This document shows, piece after piece, positions 60,434-64,000 of a DNA stretch of 64,000 bases (position 1 is the stretch's first letter; each line of letters starts with the position of its first letter). The stretch is taken from contig WPIF01000001.1 in NCBI GenBank assembly GCA_009773185.1, forward strand, positions 62,001 through 126,000, in the 5' to 3' direction. The notes beneath the pieces are model-generated. The model saw only the letters and a program-made list of their open reading frames with translations, did no database searches and was not told the origin of the DNA. The translations under genes were made by a program, and so were the position numbers. The DNA comes from Nitrospirota bacterium. GTDB lineage: Bacteria; Nitrospirota; Thermodesulfovibrionia; Thermodesulfovibrionales; UBA1546.

Positions 60434-61096
60434 TTATTTCTCTCCTCCCGCAGGATTAACTTCATATAAATTCTTATAAATAGGGAATATGCTTTTTATC
60501 CTGTCAGGTGAAATTCCTTCCTCTATGAGCCGCTTATAGATTTCATCTTTTTTTAGAAATGAACTTACAATCACAAAATCCGCATTAATCTCTTTGACCC
60601 TTTCAAAAGGCATTATCCTGTATCTGAAGAAATCCCTGCCGGCAGGTTCATTGTCTACAATACCCTCAAACTCTATATCAAACTCCTGAAGGGAAAGATA
60701 GGCAATCTCCGCAGACTCATCGGCGCCTGCAAAAATAACACTCCTTACCCCTTCCTTATGAAGCCTGCTGAAAAGCTCTTTGAAATCCCTTCTCGCCTCT
60801 TTGTAAAGGTTTGTGAAGTTTTGAAGATGGTGGTAAGTTAATCGCGTCTTTTCTGCAAAACCCGTTGGTGTAAGATAATACACATATCTTTTGGATGGTA
60901 TTGCCCTTATAGTAATGTAGCCCTTTGAGACAAGATTTTTTATATATGAATTAACAAGGCCGAGGGCTATATTGAGTTTTTTGCTTAAATCACGCTGGGA
61001 TTGTGGTGTCCCTTTTGATATCTCATCAAGGAGCAGTAAAGACTTGTAAGTGTCCTGATTGCCTTGCTTTTCTCCGTTCAAACCATGAACGTTCAT
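60434..61096 (-). CDS. Winged-helix regulator with C-terminal Rossmann-like domain
   Basis: A 220-residue protein. Residues about 20-75 form a winged helix (SQRDLSKKLNIALGLVNSYIKNLVSKGYI), and about 115-205 a Rossmann-like domain (SVIFAGADESAEIAYLSL, GIVDNEPAG, DFVIVSS) of the type that senses nucleotide sugars or CoA. Such regulators often precede surface-polysaccharide operons. No Shine-Dalgarno is present; the ATG at 61096 lies inside a 28-bp palindrome and 6 nt after a -10 box, suggesting autoregulation and a leaderless mRNA. Confidence 0.85.
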   Translation of the reverse strand: MNVHGLNGEKQGNQDTYKSLLLLDEISKGTPQSQRDLSKKLNIALGLVNSYIKNLVSKGYITIRAIPSKRYVYYLTPTGFAEKTRLTYHHLQNFTNLYKEARRDFKELFSRLHKEGVRSVIFAGADESAEIAYLSLQEFDIEFEGIVDNEPAGRDFFRYRIMPFERVKEINADFVIVSSFLKKDEIYKRLIEEGISPDRIKSIFPIYKNLYEVNPAGGEK

Positions 61097-61104
61097 GATT
61101 TGAA
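61077..61104. promoter_or_regulatory. 28-bp palindromic operator over the start codon
   Basis: A perfect 14-bp core catgaacgttcatg, extended to 28 bp with one mismatched pair. It covers the start codon of the regulator and the edge of the -10 box. A winged-helix dimer is an obvious ligand, by inference. Confidence 0.65.
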
Positions 61105-61132
61105 CATATCATAGACAGGGAAGCTCTGTCAA
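61103..61132 (-). promoter_or_regulatory. Promoter of the polysaccharide operon
   Basis: Minus strand TTGACA (61127-61132), an 18-nt spacer and TATGTT (61103-61108). The -10 box is 6 nt from the ATG at 61096. A small inverted repeat (GACAG...CTGTC) also lies in the spacer. Confidence 0.65.
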
Positions 61133-61150
61133 GTGAAATTATTTGCTGAA

Positions 61151-61780
61151 TTATGTTTTATTTAATGGGGCTTTCAAATCATCTTTACTGTCAAACATTA
61201 ACAACCATATAAACTTGGAATATTCATCCAAAACTCTTGCCCTGTCTCTTTTTCTCTTCCACCATTCATCAAATTTAAACCAGCTTTCTTCTGAAGGCGC
61301 GCTGATTATTTTAATTTCATCTCCCATAATTTTTGCGAAAATTCTGAGGGCTCTTCTGCTGTGATAAGGAGATGTGACAAGTATGCATGATTTATATCCA
61401 TGCCTGTTCATGATCTCTTTTGTAACCCTTGCGTCTTCTTCAGTAGTCCTTGATTTGTCTTCAAGCAAAATCGCATTTTTCGGAATCCCAAGGGATACTG
61501 CGTGTTCCTGCATCAAGGAAGCCCATGAGTATTTCCATACCAGTGGGCCTCCGGCCATAATCACCTTGTCTTTTCTTGCCCATCCCTCTTTGAAAAGTTT
61601 AGCGCCGTATTCAACACGCTCCGTTTCTTCTCCGGCAAGTACTACTATTACATCAGCCGGCTTCAGTTCATCTTTGTAGTATAAATACCCAACTGCCTTT
61701 TCCAGAATAAAGCCGTGGCCGGCATACAACAGCGCGACAAAAATTATAAAAGCTATTAATACCTTAAAACATCTGAACAT
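61151..61780 (-). CDS. YdcF/DUF218 family membrane-anchored protein
   Basis: A 209-residue protein: an N-terminal helix (LIAFIIFVALLYAGHG), then VIVVLAGEETERVEYGAKLFKEG, KVIMAGG, SRTTEEDA and LVTSPYHSRRALRIF, the DUF218 (ElyC/SanA) signature. Members act in envelope or polyprenyl-carrier homeostasis. The start has GGGAGGA 4 nt upstream. A 54-nt spacer separates it from the operon promoter. Confidence 0.88.
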   Translation of the reverse strand: MFRCFKVLIAFIIFVALLYAGHGFILEKAVGYLYYKDELKPADVIVVLAGEETERVEYGAKLFKEGWARKDKVIMAGGPLVWKYSWASLMQEHAVSLGIPKNAILLEDKSRTTEEDARVTKEIMNRHGYKSCILVTSPYHSRRALRIFAKIMGDEIKIISAPSEESWFKFDEWWKRKRDRARVLDEYSKFIWLLMFDSKDDLKAPLNKT

Positions 61781-61799
61781 AATTCCTCCCGCTTCATCT

Positions 61800-63182
61800 C
61801 TAACCGTTCCCCCTGCTCATATACCATTTCATTACTTTAAGCCCTGCCCTTGCCTTGTCAAGCAACTCTTTCAGGCTCCTGACCTCCCTGAATCTTTCCC
61901 ATATATACCATAGACTAAGATAAAATCTTCTGTGCGCCTCTTTTAAAATCCTGTTCAATTTTTCTTCATCCCAGTTCTCGTTTATTATAGCCGGCCTTCT
62001 GATGTCCTTGTCCATTGGATTCTGTGCATCTACTTCTCTGTACCATCCCATCTTAATCGCATCATCATAAAGTTTTGTTCCAGGTGTGGGTGACAGGACA
62101 CTGAACTGTGCATAGGCTGGTTTTATCTCTTTGGCAAACCCTATTGTCACAAGCTCATCCTCGTATGTCTCAACCGGTATGCCCAGAACAAAATAGGCCA
62201 TTGGTTTTATGCCCGCTTTTCTTGTAAGCTCAAAAGCCCTTCTTATCTGCTCGACTTTTGTACCTTTATTCAGATAATCAAGGCCTTTCTGATTTCCGCT
62301 TTCAACCCCATAGGCTATCATTGAACAGCCGGCTTTTTTCATCCACCTAAGGGTTTCTTCCTCAACAATGTTCACCCTGCCTTCGCATTTCCATTCTATC
62401 TTTAACCCTCTCTCAAGGATGCCCCGGCATATCTCCATAACCCGGTCTTTCTTAACTGTGAAGAGGTCATCGTAAATAATTATGGAATTAATCCTGAATT
62501 CCTTATTAACAAATTCCATCTCATCAAGGACATTTAAAGCGCTCCTCGATCTCCATCTGGAGCCGAAAACAGCCTTGTCGCAGAATATGCAGTGGTATGG
62601 ACAGCCCCTTGATGTAAACATGGTCGTCACCTTTCCTGGTGACAATATGTACCTGTATCTGTCATTCGGCAACAGGTGCCTTGCAGGAAAAGGAAGATTA
62701 TCAAGATTATCTACAAATGGCGCAGGCGGATTACTGAAATCCTTTGTAATCAGGCCCGGGACCTTACTGATATCATTGCCTGATTCCAATGCACCCAGAA
62801 GCAGCGGCAGGCTCACCTCTCCTTCGCCTTGTACCGCATAGTCTATGTCAGAACACTGTTCGAATATCTTCCTGCCCGCAACAGAGACATGCGGCCCGCC
62901 CATAATTATATGTTTTGCATATTTCCTTGCTGCCTTTACGACCCTGAATGCATTGTCTATCACCGGAGTCATCCCTGTAATGCCAATAACATCGGAGGCT
63001 GTTGCCTTAAGCCTCTCTTCAAGTGAGTGCATATCCAGACGTTCTGCAAAGGCGTCTATAATAGAAACCTTGTGCCCTTTAGCCTCCATAACAGCAGCAA
63101 GGTAAGCTATTCCCAATGGCGGCACAATAATGTCCTCCCTGACAATCTGCCTTGGCGGCGGCTGTATAAAAAGAACTTTCAT
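61800..63182 (-). CDS. B12-binding radical SAM protein
   Basis: A 460-residue protein: a cobalamin-binding N-terminus (VPPLGIAYLAAVMEAKGHKVSIIDA, IIMGGPHVSVAGRKI) and a radical SAM domain with FTSRGCPYHCIFC. It is related to 18655-20094. The start shares one base with the stop of the GT-C gene upstream (TGATG), so the two are probably co-translated. Substrate unknown. Confidence 0.9.
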   Translation of the reverse strand: MKVLFIQPPPRQIVREDIIVPPLGIAYLAAVMEAKGHKVSIIDAFAERLDMHSLEERLKATASDVIGITGMTPVIDNAFRVVKAARKYAKHIIMGGPHVSVAGRKIFEQCSDIDYAVQGEGEVSLPLLLGALESGNDISKVPGLITKDFSNPPAPFVDNLDNLPFPARHLLPNDRYRYILSPGKVTTMFTSRGCPYHCIFCDKAVFGSRWRSRSALNVLDEMEFVNKEFRINSIIIYDDLFTVKKDRVMEICRGILERGLKIEWKCEGRVNIVEEETLRWMKKAGCSMIAYGVESGNQKGLDYLNKGTKVEQIRRAFELTRKAGIKPMAYFVLGIPVETYEDELVTIGFAKEIKPAYAQFSVLSPTPGTKLYDDAIKMGWYREVDAQNPMDKDIRRPAIINENWDEEKLNRILKEAHRRFYLSLWYIWERFREVRSLKELLDKARAGLKVMKWYMSRGNG

Positions 63183-64000
63183 CAGCCACTTCTTTCTGTG
63201 CCGGATATAATTTCTGAAACCTTAAATGCGCCCAAGGCAAAAATTACAAAGTATCCCAATGAAGGAAGATACATCCTGTGCTCAAAGATAACATCAGGCA
63301 GAATCGCTATTGAAGATGTAGGCGCAAGAATAAGGAAAAACCACAGGATGAAAAAAGATATAACCTTCTGCCTCTTAAACAAAAACACTGCGAGTCCTAA
63401 AAATGTAATAATGCCGATACCTCCAAATAACGTTGCAAGAGGGGTTAAAAGGCCTCTGGAAATCCCATAGTTATAATCTAAATTCTGATTTATGGGAAGT
63501 ATCAGGAGCTTGATATATGTCCATATCACCCTGAACTGCGTAAGAAAATATTCATGTCTTGATATTGAGCTTGTTTCACCCTCTATGCTTGAGGTAGGAG
63601 GAAGACTAACAGCATCTGTTGCTACAAATGATTTGATCAGCCCCCCCATAAAATACATCAAAGAAATAAGTGTCATAAAAAACAAAAGATGTACAGCCCA
63701 TCTTCGGGAAAGGGTTTTAATATCGCCGTCAGACAGAAAAAAGAAGTCATATAGAAGGATAACAACAGGCAGTGTTACAGCTATCTCTTTTGAACCCATG
63801 GCAAACACAGCTGAAATAAGCGAAACAGCGTATAGCGTGTAGCGTGCAGCGTATGACTTTAACTGCTCTCTGCTATCTGCTCTTTGCTCTCTGCTTAAGC
63901 GGCTTGCCTTTATAAACATGACCAGCGACAGCAGATAAAAAAACGACGAAAGTATTTCAGCCCTCTGGACTATATATGTGACTGCCTGTGTCTGAATCGG
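63182..64000 (-). CDS. TMTC-like GT-C membrane protein (5' end outside window)
   Basis: The frame is open to the right edge: reading begins PIQTQAVTYIVQRAEILSS, which matches HPIQTEAVSYISQRYESLAS of the 15922 protein, so the N-terminus lies beyond 64000 and the Met at 63919 is internal. It continues GSKEIAVTLPVV and ends after the last helix (EIISGTERSG) without the TPR of its paralogues. A repeat-derived loop (SREQRADSREQ...AARYTLYA) occupies the same loop as in the 15922 protein. Confidence 0.8.
   Translation of the reverse strand, partial: PIQTQAVTYIVQRAEILSSFFYLLSLVMFIKASRLSREQRADSREQLKSYAARYTLYAVSLISAVFAMGSKEIAVTLPVVILLYDFFFLSDGDIKTLSRRWAVHLLFFMTLISLMYFMGGLIKSFVATDAVSLPPTSSIEGETSSISRHEYFLTQFRVIWTYIKLLILPINQNLDYNYGISRGLLTPLATLFGGIGIITFLGLAVFLFKRQKVISFFILWFFLILAPTSSIAILPDVIFEHRMYLPSLGYFVIFALGAFKVSEIISGTERSG
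63827..63854. repeat. CTACACGCTA-type repeat inside a coding sequence
   Basis: agcgtatagcgtgtagcgtgcagcgtat; reads in frame as YAARYTLYA in the GT-C gene at 63182. It encodes the same peptide motif (A-x-RYTLYA) as 16915-16943. Confidence 0.8.
63863..63896. repeat. 7-bp CTCTGCY-type repeat inside a coding sequence
   Basis: Units tgctctc, tgctatc, tgctctt. Reads in frame as SREQRADSREQ. It abuts the tract at 63827, so two families are stacked within one loop. Confidence 0.8.

Noticed and set aside
63182-63919. Treating the Met at 63919 as the start of the GT-C gene
   Set aside because: The frame is open to the window edge and the upstream residues match the conserved family segment, so the true start lies outside.

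Overview
The window looks like one stretch of chromosome from a Gram-negative, probably anaerobic bacterium. It encodes lipopolysaccharide-type functions (two GT9/HldE-like genes, an MsbA-like flippase), lipoproteins with lipoboxes, and a 13-haem periplasmic or extracellular cytochrome of the doubled-CXXCH type. This combination, the moderate GC content, several TTG starts and the abundant short dispersed repeats resemble uncultured Nitrospirota or neighbouring deltaproteobacterial lineages, but the phylum cannot be fixed from this sequence alone. No rRNA, tRNA, CRISPR array or transposase was seen.

Left region (1-20.1 kb): a glycosylation and electron-transfer-like island. Seven multi-pass GT-C-type membrane proteins, most with C-terminal TPRs, surround a 13-haem cytochrome and two six-bladed NHL-propeller lipoproteins. 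Two DPM-like GT2 enzymes, a DUF2304 protein, an acyltransferase and a B12-binding radical SAM protein accompany them. Two sub-modules have the same order: TPR GT-C, (cytochrome), NHL lipoprotein, GT-C. Three short-repeat families fill the spacers and also run into coding sequence, where they form signal peptides and membrane-protein loops.

Central region (20.2-61.1 kb): a surface-polysaccharide locus of about 41 kb, entirely on the minus strand and transcribed leftward. It starts at a palindromic, apparently leaderless promoter of a winged-helix regulator, followed by an RfaH-like NusG paralogue and an ops-like element (GGCGGTAGCCT) just before gmd. The order is then fcl, a pseB remnant, an SpsF-like cytidylyltransferase, a decapitated Gfo/Idh gene, aminotransferase/epimerase/oxidoreductase sets, a NeuB-type synthase, an asparagine synthase plus a sugar amidotransferase, a flippase, glycosyltransferases, seven methyltransferases, two SPASM radical SAM proteins, and an HldE-like/SDR/MDR/TPP-enzyme cassette. 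A self-contained AAA+ (DUF4143-type) ATPase gene with its own operator-like promoter interrupts the run at 29.8-31.1 kb, next to a broken glycosyltransferase copy.

Right region (61.1-64 kb): a YdcF-type protein, a second B12-binding radical SAM protein and another GT-C protein that runs off the window. These are paralogues of genes in the left region, so the polysaccharide locus lies between two related modules.
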